Shown here piece by piece: positions 7,452-14,846 of a stretch of 64,000 nucleotides of DNA. The stretch is from Mycobacterium sp. 852002-50816_SCH5313054-b (GTDB lineage Bacteria; Actinomycetota; Actinomycetes; Mycobacteriales; Mycobacteriaceae). Positions within the stretch are counted from its first letter, which is position 1. Each line of letters opens with the position of its first letter. The translations under genes and the position numbers were made by a program. Where the stretch lies: assembly GCF_001667185.1 (NCBI RefSeq), contig NZ_LZIC01000115.1, positions 1-64,000 of the forward strand, read 5' to 3'. The notes beneath the pieces are model-generated. The model was not told the origin of the DNA and searched no databases. It worked only from the letters and a program-made list of their open reading frames with translations.

Positions 7452-10363
7452 GCACCGAACACCCTCGGCGACCCTTCTTCGCGCGGATGATCCGCGGGCT
7501 TTCGCTTGTGGTCATTCTGGCGTGGGTGGCGTTGACGCTGGTTGTGACGTTTGGGGTGCCTCCTCTGGAGCGGGTCGGCGAACAGCATTCCGTACCGCTG
7601 GCTCCCCAAGACGCGCCGTCGGTGCGGGCCATGACGAGCATGGGCAAGGCCTTCAAGGAGTCCGATTCGGACAGCTTCGCGATGATCGTGCTGGAGGGGC
7701 AGCAACCGCTCGGGGAGGACGCTCGTACCTATTACCGGGAGTTGGTTCGTGAGTTACGAAACGACCCGCGGCATGTCGAACACGTGCAGGATTTGTGGGG
7801 AGATCGACTCACGGCGTCGGGCGTGGAGAGCCCCGACCACAAGGCCACATATGTGCAATTGAATCTGGCCGGCAACCAGGGCACCAGCCTGGCGCAGGAA
7901 TCCGTGGCGGCGGTCCGGCAGATCATCAAGCAGCGGCCGCCCCCGCCCGGTGTCCAGGTCCATCTCACCGGCCCGGCAGCGCTCATCCCGGACATGGTGC
8001 GCAGCGGCAACGACTCTCTGCTGAAGATGACGCTGATAGCCGGAGTGATCATCTTCGTGGTGCTGCTACTCGTCTACCGTTCGGTCACCACCGTGATTCT
8101 GGTGGTGATCGGAGTCGGGGTCGAAGTGGGCTCGGCTCGAGGGATCATCGCGTTTCTCGCCGATCACAACTTTGTCGTGCTCTCGACATTTGCCATCAAT
8201 TTGCTGGTGGCCCTTTCAATGGCGGCCGGGACCGATTACGGAATATTCTTTTTCGGGCGTTATCAGGAGGCCCGTCAGGCCGGCGAGGACCCCGAAACGG
8301 CCTACTACACCACCTATCGCAGCGTCGCTCCCGTCGTCTTGGGTTCCGGTTTGACTATTGCCGGGGCAATGTTGTGCCTGAGCTTCACCCGGATGCCCAT
8401 TTTCCAGACCATAGGTGTGCCCTGCGCTGTGGGTATGCTCGTCGCGGTCGCGGTGGCGGTCACGCTGGTTCCGGCGGTTCTGACGACCGGAAGTCGCTTC
8501 GGACTGTGCGACCCCAAGCGGAGGATCGCGCAAAAGCGATGGCGAGGGTTCGGCACCGCGATTGTCCGCTGGCCCGCACCCATTCTCGTCGCAACGTTGG
8601 CCGTCGCCCTGGTCGGCCTGGTGACGCTGCCGGGCTACAAAACAAGCTATGACGACCGATCTTATCTACCCAGGGACCTTCCCGCTAATTTGGGGTATGC
8701 GGCGGCCGACCGCCATTTCTCGCAATCGCGAATGTTGCCCGACATTCTGATGGTTCAAGCAGATCACGATATGCGCAATCCGGCGGACTTCCTCGTTCTC
8801 CACAAAATAGCGAAAGCGATTTTTCGGGTGCCAGGGATTTCCCGGGTGCAGGGCATTACCCGGCCCGAGGGAACACCCATTGAACACACTTCGATCCCTT
8901 TCCTGATCAGCCTGCAAAATGCGTCGATGCTACAAAACCTGCAATTCATGAAAGCCCGCATGGATGACATGCTCAAAGAGGCCGACTCGCTGGCTCAACA
9001 GATCGCGATATTGAAGCACCTCTACGAATTGCAGAAACAGCTCACCGCCGTTGCCCATGACACGGTCGCCGTTTCAAAAGATATAGAAAGCATCGTGGAT
9101 GAGCTGGAAAACCACGTCGCGGATTTCGACGATTTCTTCAGGCCGATTCGAAGTTACTTCTACTGGGAAAAGCACTGCTTCGATATCCCCATATGCTTTG
9201 CCCTGAGGTCGATATTTCAGCTATTCGACGGTGTCGATGCGCTGCGCGATACATTGCACCTAGTCATTAAAGATGCGGTGCAGGCGGACGAACTGGCGGC
9301 GCAGCTACTGGAGCTGACCCCGCCACTGATCGCGATCGCCGAGGCTACGCGCGTAACGCTGTTGACGAACCACAGCACCACGTCCGGGCTTCTCGGTCAG
9401 CTGGACGACGCGAGCCAAAACGCGACCGCCATGGGCCAGGCGTTCGACGCGGCGAAGAACGACGACTCCTTCTACCTGCCGCCGCAGGTCTTCCAGGACG
9501 CGGACTTCCGGCGCGCGATGGCTTCCTTCGTGTCTCCGGACGGGAAAGCGGCCCGGTTCATCATTTCGCACAGGGGCGACGCCGCGACGCCCGAAGGCAT
9601 AGCGCGGATCGATCCGATCAGGAAGGCGGCCGAGGAAGCGCTCAAGACGACCCCGCTGGACAGCGCCACGATTTCTATCGCCGGCGCCGCGTCGACCTAC
9701 AAAGACTTCGGCGACGGCTCGAAATACGACCTGTGGATCGCGCTCGTGGGTGCGCTTTGCCTTATTTTCGTCATCATGCTCGCCCTGACGCGAAGTTTTG
9801 TGGCCGCCCTGGTCATCGTGGGCACGGTGGTCCTGTCCTTGGGCGCATCGTTTGGGCTGTCGGTTTTGGTGTGGCAGTACATTCTGGGCGTCAAATTGCA
9901 CTGGATGGTGCTTCCGATGTCGGTGATCGTCCTTTTGGCGGTGGGATCGGACTACAACCTGCTTCTGGTAGCCCGGATGAAAGAGGAAATCGCCGCCGGC
10001 ATAAATACCGGCATCATCCGCGCCATGGGCGGCACCGGAAAGGTCGTGACCAACGCGGGCCTGGTGTTCGCCTTCACGATGGCCTCGATGATCTTCAGCG
10101 ACTTGCGGATTATCGGCCAGCTCGGCACCACCATCGGCTTGGGCCTGTTGTTCGACACGTTGGTCGTGCGCTCGTTCATGACACCGTCCATCGCCGCGCT
10201 GCTCGGACGCTGGTTCTGGTGGCCGCAGACAGTGCGCCCACGCCCGGCCAGCTACATGCTCCGTGACTCCGGGCCACGTCCACTGGTGAGGGCTTTGCTG
10301 CTCAGGGAGGACGACCGCGGCGACGACGCGGCCACGATGGAGCTCCCTAAGCTATCCGTCTAG
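7448..10363 (+). CDS. MmpL-family RND transporter (second, tandem copy)
   Basis: The product has 971 residues and the same architecture as the upstream MmpL, with proton-relay Asp-Tyr pairs at about 263-264 and 835-836 and the Arg-Pro-Ile-Arg-Ser-Tyr-Phe segment in the second periplasmic loop. Long stretches match the first copy (for example the Lys-Glu-Glu-Ile-x-Ala-Gly-Ile-Asn-Thr-Gly-Ile-Ile-Arg region), so the two arose by duplication. The ATG at 7448 sits on the stop codon of an mmpS remnant. It therefore has no dedicated MmpS and would have to share the upstream one, as paired MmpL4a/4b do in GPL export, or work alone. A longer acidic C-terminal tail (Glu-Asp-Asp-Arg-Gly-Asp-Asp) distinguishes it. 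Confidence 0.95.
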   Translation: MSTEHPRRPFFARMIRGLSLVVILAWVALTLVVTFGVPPLERVGEQHSVPLAPQDAPSVRAMTSMGKAFKESDSDSFAMIVLEGQQPLGEDARTYYRELVRELRNDPRHVEHVQDLWGDRLTASGVESPDHKATYVQLNLAGNQGTSLAQESVAAVRQIIKQRPPPPGVQVHLTGPAALIPDMVRSGNDSLLKMTLIAGVIIFVVLLLVYRSVTTVILVVIGVGVEVGSARGIIAFLADHNFVVLSTFAINLLVALSMAAGTDYGIFFFGRYQEARQAGEDPETAYYTTYRSVAPVVLGSGLTIAGAMLCLSFTRMPIFQTIGVPCAVGMLVAVAVAVTLVPAVLTTGSRFGLCDPKRRIAQKRWRGFGTAIVRWPAPILVATLAVALVGLVTLPGYKTSYDDRSYLPRDLPANLGYAAADRHFSQSRMLPDILMVQADHDMRNPADFLVLHKIAKAIFRVPGISRVQGITRPEGTPIEHTSIPFLISLQNASMLQNLQFMKARMDDMLKEADSLAQQIAILKHLYELQKQLTAVAHDTVAVSKDIESIVDELENHVADFDDFFRPIRSYFYWEKHCFDIPICFALRSIFQLFDGVDALRDTLHLVIKDAVQADELAAQLLELTPPLIAIAEATRVTLLTNHSTTSGLLGQLDDASQNATAMGQAFDAAKNDDSFYLPPQVFQDADFRRAMASFVSPDGKAARFIISHRGDAATPEGIARIDPIRKAAEEALKTTPLDSATISIAGAASTYKDFGDGSKYDLWIALVGALCLIFVIMLALTRSFVAALVIVGTVVLSLGASFGLSVLVWQYILGVKLHWMVLPMSVIVLLAVGSDYNLLLVARMKEEIAAGINTGIIRAMGGTGKVVTNAGLVFAFTMASMIFSDLRIIGQLGTTIGLGLLFDTLVVRSFMTPSIAALLGRWFWWPQTVRPRPASYMLRDSGPRPLVRALLLREDDRGDDAATMELPKLSV

Positions 10364-10409
10364 GTCGCCTTGCGCGTTCAAGGGCGCCAAGGCATTTCAC
10401 GAAATCCGA

Positions 10410-10946
10410 TTATGGTATCGGAATCGTTGCGCCAGTCAGGAGTTTGGCCAAGGTTTGCTCCAAGGCGATCAATCCAGCGAGCGTCAAATATGTCAGAACC
10501 AGTGCCTCGTATCCAATATAAACCGGTAGCTCGAGGAAGCTTAAGAAGAATTTCAAGACGCCTGTCGTGCTGTTATAGAGACCATTAAACGCCGAGAGCA
10601 GGCTAGCCGGCGCGTCGATGAGCCCCTGAATAATCGAGTTCGGATCGAAAGCCACCGACGCGGCATTGACTGCCTCGGCGGCCGCATAGGAGCCGGCGCC
10701 CGCGGTCAACTGCTGCGCGAAGTGCTCACCGAACGCCGTGGCCTTCCCGAGCAGCCCCTGAAACTCCTGGGCGGCCCCGGAGAACACCTGTGCGATGGCC
10801 GCCGACACCTCATCGGCGGCCGGGGGTAGCACCGCGGCGATAGAGGCCGCCGCCGCCGTGTGTGCGGCGCCGAGCGTCGAACCAATAGCGGAAACATCCG
10901 TTGCCGCGGCCGCCACCATCTCGGGTGACGCGATCACATACGCCAT
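10410..10946 (-). CDS. PE-family protein with hydrophobic C-terminus
   Basis: The product has 178 residues. The first 90 form a PE domain: Ala-Tyr-Val-Ile-Ala-Ser-Pro-Glu (Pro8-Glu9) followed by an Ala/Ser-rich helical hairpin. The C-terminal part is not a PGRS repeat but a hydrophobic stretch (about residues 125-165) that could span a membrane. PE proteins are substrates of ESX type VII secretion, usually with a PPE partner. No PPE gene is adjacent. I chose the ATG at 10946 over the one two codons upstream because GGAGG (10953-10957) is then six bases away rather than touching. It converges with the second mmpL. Confidence 0.85.
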   Translation of the reverse strand: MAYVIASPEMVAAAATDVSAIGSTLGAAHTAAAASIAAVLPPAADEVSAAIAQVFSGAAQEFQGLLGKATAFGEHFAQQLTAGAGSYAAAEAVNAASVAFDPNSIIQGLIDAPASLLSAFNGLYNSTTGVLKFFLSFLELPVYIGYEALVLTYLTLAGLIALEQTLAKLLTGATIPIP

Positions 10947-11313
10947 ATCCATCCTCCAGGCCGGTCATCAACGACCCAGCGGCAAAGCGAGAAGCATGAC
11001 TGGGTCGCGCCCGTCACGGAGATTACACACAAGTACAACTGCGCGGGGCAGCTTCGGCTGATCGCGCCGAACAAAACTTGGCGGCAGTGCAAACCGGCTG
11101 CAACTGCCGCTTCCGACCTGGTCGAAAAAGCCCGAAAAGCGTGCGGTCCTCCGGGTCGTCGCGTTCCTACCGGGCCGCGCGCTTGGAGCCGCTCCTGAAA
11201 CCGTGCCGGATGGCCTCGATAAGCCACAACTTCATCATCGACGGTCGGGCTCCCGGGACGTCCCCGGCCGGCGGGATCGCAGTGGCTTCGCGCGCGGCCC
11301 TCCGGCCGCAGTC
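10947..11313. other. Intergenic region upstream of the PE gene
   Basis: These 367 bases hold the PE promoter and the 3' flank of the YbjN-like gene. I see no gene with family character and no clear operator or terminator. Short open frames here have arginine-rich shadow composition. Confidence 0.5.
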
Positions 11314-11784
11314 TCAGCCCGCGTCTCGCAGCATCGGCTGCGCGGCCGAGGGCAACTCGACAACCACCGTCGCCTCAGCAAACAGATCGACGGCCTCGGC
11401 GATGGTGCGGTCGATGAAGGAGGCGAAATCCTCGAAAGAGATGCTGTCCTGGATCCACCGGGATCCACGGGCCACGAGGCCGACGCGTTGTGGATCGGAG
11501 CAACCGTGCACGATCGCGGTGACTTTGCGGTTCCGCTTGTTCCACGTGTCAGCTAACCGGGTCAGCCAGGGGCGGTCGGCGGCGCGGAAGGAGGACGCCG
11601 GAGCGACCCCGATGGTCAACATGTCGCCGAATGACGGGGAGATCCCGAGGTGGACATGGAGCCGCCCGGAATCCGCGTTGACGACACAGAAGTATTCGCC
11701 ATCGTGCTCACCCCTGAGGAACCGCAGCCCGGAGGTCGACAGATAGCGTTCGATCAGGTTCCTGGAGAGCGACTGAGCTGTCAT
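11314..11784 (-). CDS. YbjN-domain protein
   Basis: The product is 156 residues and soluble. Its fold-level pattern (Asp-Gly-Glu-Tyr-Phe-Cys-Val-Val-Asn, a central Trp-Leu-Thr-Arg-Leu-Ala-Asp-Thr-Trp-Asn helix, then a C-terminal helix with Phe-Ala-Ser-Phe-Ile-Asp-Arg-Thr) resembles the YbjN / type III secretion chaperone-like family common in Actinobacteria. Its biochemical role is not known. It lies downstream of bioA in the same direction, with about 117 bases between them. I assign the family from sequence character only. Confidence 0.6.
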   Translation of the reverse strand: MTAQSLSRNLIERYLSTSGLRFLRGEHDGEYFCVVNADSGRLHVHLGISPSFGDMLTIGVAPASSFRAADRPWLTRLADTWNKRNRKVTAIVHGCSDPQRVGLVARGSRWIQDSISFEDFASFIDRTIAEAVDLFAEATVVVELPSAAQPMLRDAG

Positions 11785-11901
11785 GCGCCTTAGTCTGAGG
11801 CCCGCGGCTTTGCGGACCCTTTGAGAGAACCCTGGCGGGAACGAAGAATCTGCTGATAATTCGCTGAGCGAGCGTTCCCCGACCGAGACCTTGGTGCGGT
11901 C

Positions 11902-13206
11902 TCAGCCGGCGAGCCGAGCCACCTCGACCATCGCGGAGGTGATCCGGGCGATCTCGTCGCCCGAGCAGACGTACGGCGGCATCGCGTACACGAGGTTGCG
12001 AAACGGGCGCAGCCAGACGCCACGGTCCAGCGCCGTGGGAGTGGCTACGGCCAGGTCCACCGGCCGCGCGCATTCGATCACACCGATGGCGCCGCACACC
12101 CGCACGTCGGCGACGCCGGGCAGCGCCCGGGCGGCTGCCAGCCCCTCGGCCAGCCCCGCGGCCAGGTGGGCCACCCGCGACCGCCAGTCCTGGCCGAGCA
12201 GCAGTTCGACGCTGGCCACCGACACCGCGCAGGCCAGCGGATTGGCCATGAACGTGGGCCCGTGCATCAGCGCGCCGGCCTCCCCCGAGCTGATCGCCTG
12301 CGCGATGTCCGTCGTGCACAGCGTGGCGGCCAGGCTGAGGTATCCGCCGGTCAGCGCCTTGCCGACGCACATGATGTCCGGGCTCACCCCGGCGTGGTCG
12401 GCGGCGAAAAGCTCCCCGGTGCGCCCGAACCCGGTCGCGATCTCGTCGAAGACGAGCAGCACGTCGTGCCGCCGGCACAGCTCGCGCAGGTCGCGCAGGT
12501 ACCGAGGATCGTGGAAGCGCATCCCGCCGGCCCCCTGCACGACGGGTTCGACGATGACGGCCGCCAGTTCGGCGGCGTGTTGCGCCAGCTGACCCTCGAA
12601 CGCCGCGACGTAGGCGGGGTCGTACTCGCGCGGCACCTGCGGGGCGAACACCTGGCGGGCCAGGATGTCGGTCCACAGTGAGTGCATGCCCCCGTCGGGG
12701 TCGCAGACGCTCATCGGGGTGAAGGTGTCGCCGTGGTACCCGCCCCGCCAGGTCATCAGCCGGTGCTTGCCGGGCCGGCCCCGACTGCGCCAGTACTGCA
12801 GGGCCATCTTCACCGCGACCTCCACCGACACCGATCCGGAGTCGCTGAAGAAAACCGTCTCCAGGCCCGCCGGCGTGATTTCCACCAGCAGCTGCGCCAG
12901 CCGGGCGGCGGGCTCGTGGGTCAGCCCGCCGAACATGACGTGGTTCATCGTGGCCAGCTGTGTGGACAGCGCCGCGTCCAGCTCCGGGTGGCCGTGCCCG
13001 TGGATCGCGGTCCACCAGGAGCTCATCGCGTCGATCGCCTCGATCCGCCGGCCGTCGCGGACCAGGGTCAGCAGGGTGCCGTGGGCCGCGACGGCCACCA
13101 CCGGCGCCACCGCCTCGCCGCCGATGGTGCTGTAGGGGTGCCACAGGTGCGCCGCGTCGATCGCGCTGATTTGCTCGGGCGTCAACCCGGCCCTCGCCGC
13201 ACGCAT
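11902..13206 (-). CDS. bioA: Adenosylmethionine-8-amino-7-oxononanoate aminotransferase (DAPA synthase)
   Basis: BioA makes 7,8-diaminopelargonate from KAPA with SAM as amino donor, the second-last-but-one step of biotin synthesis. The 434-residue product is close to M. tuberculosis BioA throughout, with Ser-Ser-Trp-Trp-Thr-Ala-Ile-His-Gly-His near residue 65, Asp-Glu-Ile-Ala-Thr-Gly-Phe-Gly-Arg-Thr near 254 and the PLP lysine in Val-Gly-Lys-Ala-Leu-Thr-Gly-Gly near 283. The ATG at 13206 gives the family length; the open frame continues 18 codons further up. It is divergent from the membrane-protein gene at 13263. In M. tuberculosis bioF1 and bioD follow directly; here they do not. Confidence 0.96.
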   Translation of the reverse strand: MRAARAGLTPEQISAIDAAHLWHPYSTIGGEAVAPVVAVAAHGTLLTLVRDGRRIEAIDAMSSWWTAIHGHGHPELDAALSTQLATMNHVMFGGLTHEPAARLAQLLVEITPAGLETVFFSDSGSVSVEVAVKMALQYWRSRGRPGKHRLMTWRGGYHGDTFTPMSVCDPDGGMHSLWTDILARQVFAPQVPREYDPAYVAAFEGQLAQHAAELAAVIVEPVVQGAGGMRFHDPRYLRDLRELCRRHDVLLVFDEIATGFGRTGELFAADHAGVSPDIMCVGKALTGGYLSLAATLCTTDIAQAISSGEAGALMHGPTFMANPLACAVSVASVELLLGQDWRSRVAHLAAGLAEGLAAARALPGVADVRVCGAIGVIECARPVDLAVATPTALDRGVWLRPFRNLVYAMPPYVCSGDEIARITSAMVEVARLAG

Positions 13207-13262
13207 AGAGACCGAGCGTAAAGCAGCCGGCTCGCGCAAATCGCGGCCATCGGGGACCATCT

Positions 13263-13691
13263 ATGGCCATGAACCCCGATCCGGGTGACCGCGTCGCCGC
13301 CCCACCGGCGCCCGACCAGCCCCACCAGGCACCCCGGGTGCTGCGCCTGCGGATAGTCCCCTGGGACGTCGTCTGCACGGTCGCGCTGCTGGTGCTGCTG
13401 GTGGTCCTCGCGACGGCGACGACGTGGCCGGCCCGGCTTTTCGGCTTCCTCGCGAACGTGTGCGAGGGCGACACGTGCGGAGCGGTGCCCTTCGGGGTCG
13501 ACTACTACATCCGCCCGCTGGTGTGGGGCGGGATCGGCGCCGCCATCGCCGCGGCCGGGATTGGCCCCTTCGTTTCCCTCCTGAAGGGCTGGTACATGTC
13601 CTTCTGGCCGGTCCTGTCCCTGGCCCTACTCATGGTCGCGTCCGTGGCGGGTTCGATCCTGACCACGTTCAGCGCGCGCTATTGGCTCTGA
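13263..13691 (+). CDS. Conserved mycobacterial membrane protein (Rv1567c position)
   Basis: The 142-residue product has a Pro-rich cytosolic start and three predicted membrane helices (roughly 33-52, 80-100 and 112-135). A short loop between the first two contains two Cys (Cys-Glu-Gly-Asp-Thr-Cys) that could form a disulfide outside the membrane. It sits divergent from bioA, as Rv1567c does in M. tuberculosis. The 56-base gap must hold both promoters. No function is known. A second ATG two codons in (13269) is an equal candidate for the start. Confidence 0.75.
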   Translation: MAMNPDPGDRVAAPPAPDQPHQAPRVLRLRIVPWDVVCTVALLVLLVVLATATTWPARLFGFLANVCEGDTCGAVPFGVDYYIRPLVWGGIGAAIAAAGIGPFVSLLKGWYMSFWPVLSLALLMVASVAGSILTTFSARYWL

Positions 13692-13989
13692 GCGGACTGA
13701 GACCCAAATCACAACTGCACGGGCCGGATTGGGCCCGCCAGTCACCGTCCGGTCACGTTACGACAAATAATCATTCGTGGAGCTCACCAGCTATTTTCCG
13801 GCCGCGCCTTCTGTTGTAAAAGTGTCTGTAGTGACTGGTGTGAATTCAGCCGGCTAGCCGGCCCGATTCATTCCAAGCGTCATGCAGCGGCATCGGGCCC
13901 CGACGGGGAGGCCCTGGCCGCCTGCAATAGCGGCCGATGCGCGAAGTCACCGCGTCGGAGGCCCAGGACCCAAGAAGGTGGGGATCCCA
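13692..13989 (+). promoter_or_regulatory. Promoter and long structured leader of the RipD-like gene
   Basis: The 298-base gap holds several inverted repeats: CGGGCC/GGCCCG near 13720-13737, and GCCGGC-TA-GCCGGC at 13848-13861. A direct repeat, TCACCGT-CCGG-TCACGTT (heptamers 11 bases apart, 13742-13759), has the geometry bound by OmpR-type regulators such as MtrA or PhoP. An AT-rich stretch with TTGTAAAAGTG (13813-13823) may be a promoter. I did not find the conserved core of a c-di-AMP riboswitch, a known regulator of some cell-wall genes. Confidence 0.4.
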
Positions 13990-14754
13990 ATGAAACGCAT
14001 CTACGCTTTCGCGATCGGTGTCGCGATGCTGGCGGTAGCCACCGGGGCCGCCAGCATCGCGACCGCCGACCCGGGCGCCAGGTCGATGGACTACCAGCAG
14101 GCCACTGACGTGGTCGTCATGCGCGGCCTTTCGCAGCGCGGGGTGCCGTTCTCCTGGGCCGGCGGCGGTATCACCGGCCCCTCGCGCGGCAAGGGCACCG
14201 GCGCCATGACCGTCGGGTTCGACGCCTCGGGCCTGATGCAGTACGCCTACGCGGGCGCGGGCATCAAGCTGCCGCGTTCCTCCGGTGAGATGTACCGCCT
14301 CGGCCAGAAGGTCCTGCCGCAGCAGGCGCGCCGCGGCGACCTGATCTTCTACGGTCCCGAAGGCACCCAAAGCGTCGCGATGTACCTCGGCAACAACCAG
14401 ATGCTCGAGGTGGGCGACGTCGTGCAGGTGTCACCCGTGCGCGCCAACGGCATGACGCCCTACCTGGTCCGGGTGCTCGGGGTACAGCAGGTGCCGTTCC
14501 AGCAGGCCCCGGCACAGCAGGTGCCCGCGCAACAGGCCCCGGCGCAGCAGCTGCCCGCGCAGCAGGCCCCGGTCCAGCAGCTGCCCGCCCAACAGGCCCC
14601 GACGCAGCAGGCCCCGGTCCAGCAGATCCCGACGCAGCAGGCCCCGGCTCAGCAGGTTCCGGCGCAGCAGGCGCCCCTGCAGCAGCTGCCCCTGCTGCAG
14701 GCGCCGGCTCAGCAGGCGCCGGTGCAGCCGGCTCCGTTCGGCATCACGCGGTAA
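13990..14754 (+). CDS. ripD: RipD-like non-catalytic NlpC/P60 protein with Gln/Pro tail
   Basis: This secreted 254-residue protein has a signal peptide at 1-26 and an NlpC/P60 fold at about 35-165. The residues that make the fold a peptidoglycan endopeptidase are absent: the usual Asp-Cys-Ser-Gly is Asp-Ala-Ser-Gly (Ala79), and the usual catalytic His before the Tyr-Leu-Gly strand is Ser128. This is the known state of M. tuberculosis RipD (Rv1566c), which binds peptidoglycan without cutting it. Residues about 166-250 are repeats of Gln-Gln-Ala/Val/Leu-Pro-(Ala/Val). I chose the ATG at 13990 because it starts the signal peptide and follows a GGTGGGGA stretch. A terminator follows. Confidence 0.9.
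   Translation: MKRIYAFAIGVAMLAVATGAASIATADPGARSMDYQQATDVVVMRGLSQRGVPFSWAGGGITGPSRGKGTGAMTVGFDASGLMQYAYAGAGIKLPRSSGEMYRLGQKVLPQQARRGDLIFYGPEGTQSVAMYLGNNQMLEVGDVVQVSPVRANGMTPYLVRVLGVQQVPFQQAPAQQVPAQQAPAQQLPAQQAPVQQLPAQQAPTQQAPVQQIPTQQAPAQQVPAQQAPLQQLPLLQAPAQQAPVQPAPFGITR
14490..14735 (+). repeat. Tandem Gln-Gln-x-Pro coding repeats in the RipD-like gene
   Basis: Degenerate 12- to 15-base units (CAGCAG + GCCCCGGCG or GTGCCCGCG) are repeated about 17 times and encode the Gln/Pro tail. Such arrays change copy number easily. Confidence 0.85.
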
Positions 14755-14788
14755 CCCCCTGGCGCGGCACTTCCCGACGCGCCGGACA

Positions 14789-14826
14789 CCCGCCACTCGC
14801 TCCCCTCAGGAGCGGGTGGCGGTTTT
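14789..14826 (+). terminator. Intrinsic terminator after the RipD-like gene
   Basis: A 14-base-pair stem (14790-14803 with 14809-14822, one G-U wobble) closes a five-base loop and is followed by TTTT. It separates the RipD-like gene from the acyltransferase. Confidence 0.8.
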
Positions 14827-14846
14827 GGGTAAATTGGCGGTCAACC

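Noticed and set aside
11708..13474. 588-codon open frame over bioA in the same direction
   Set aside because: It reads bioA in another frame and gives Arg/Gly/Ala-rich text without a domain.
13692..13989. c-di-AMP (ydaO) riboswitch in the ripD leader
   Set aside because: Some actinobacterial cell-wall genes have one, but the conserved GGGGAACC-like core and closing segment were not found.
14490..14735. CRISPR-like array
   Set aside because: The repeats are short in-frame Gln/Pro codons without spacers; no CRISPR array or cas gene was seen anywhere in the window.
13990..14754. Active NlpC/P60 endopeptidase
   Set aside because: The catalytic Cys and His positions are Ala and Ser, so hydrolysis is not expected.
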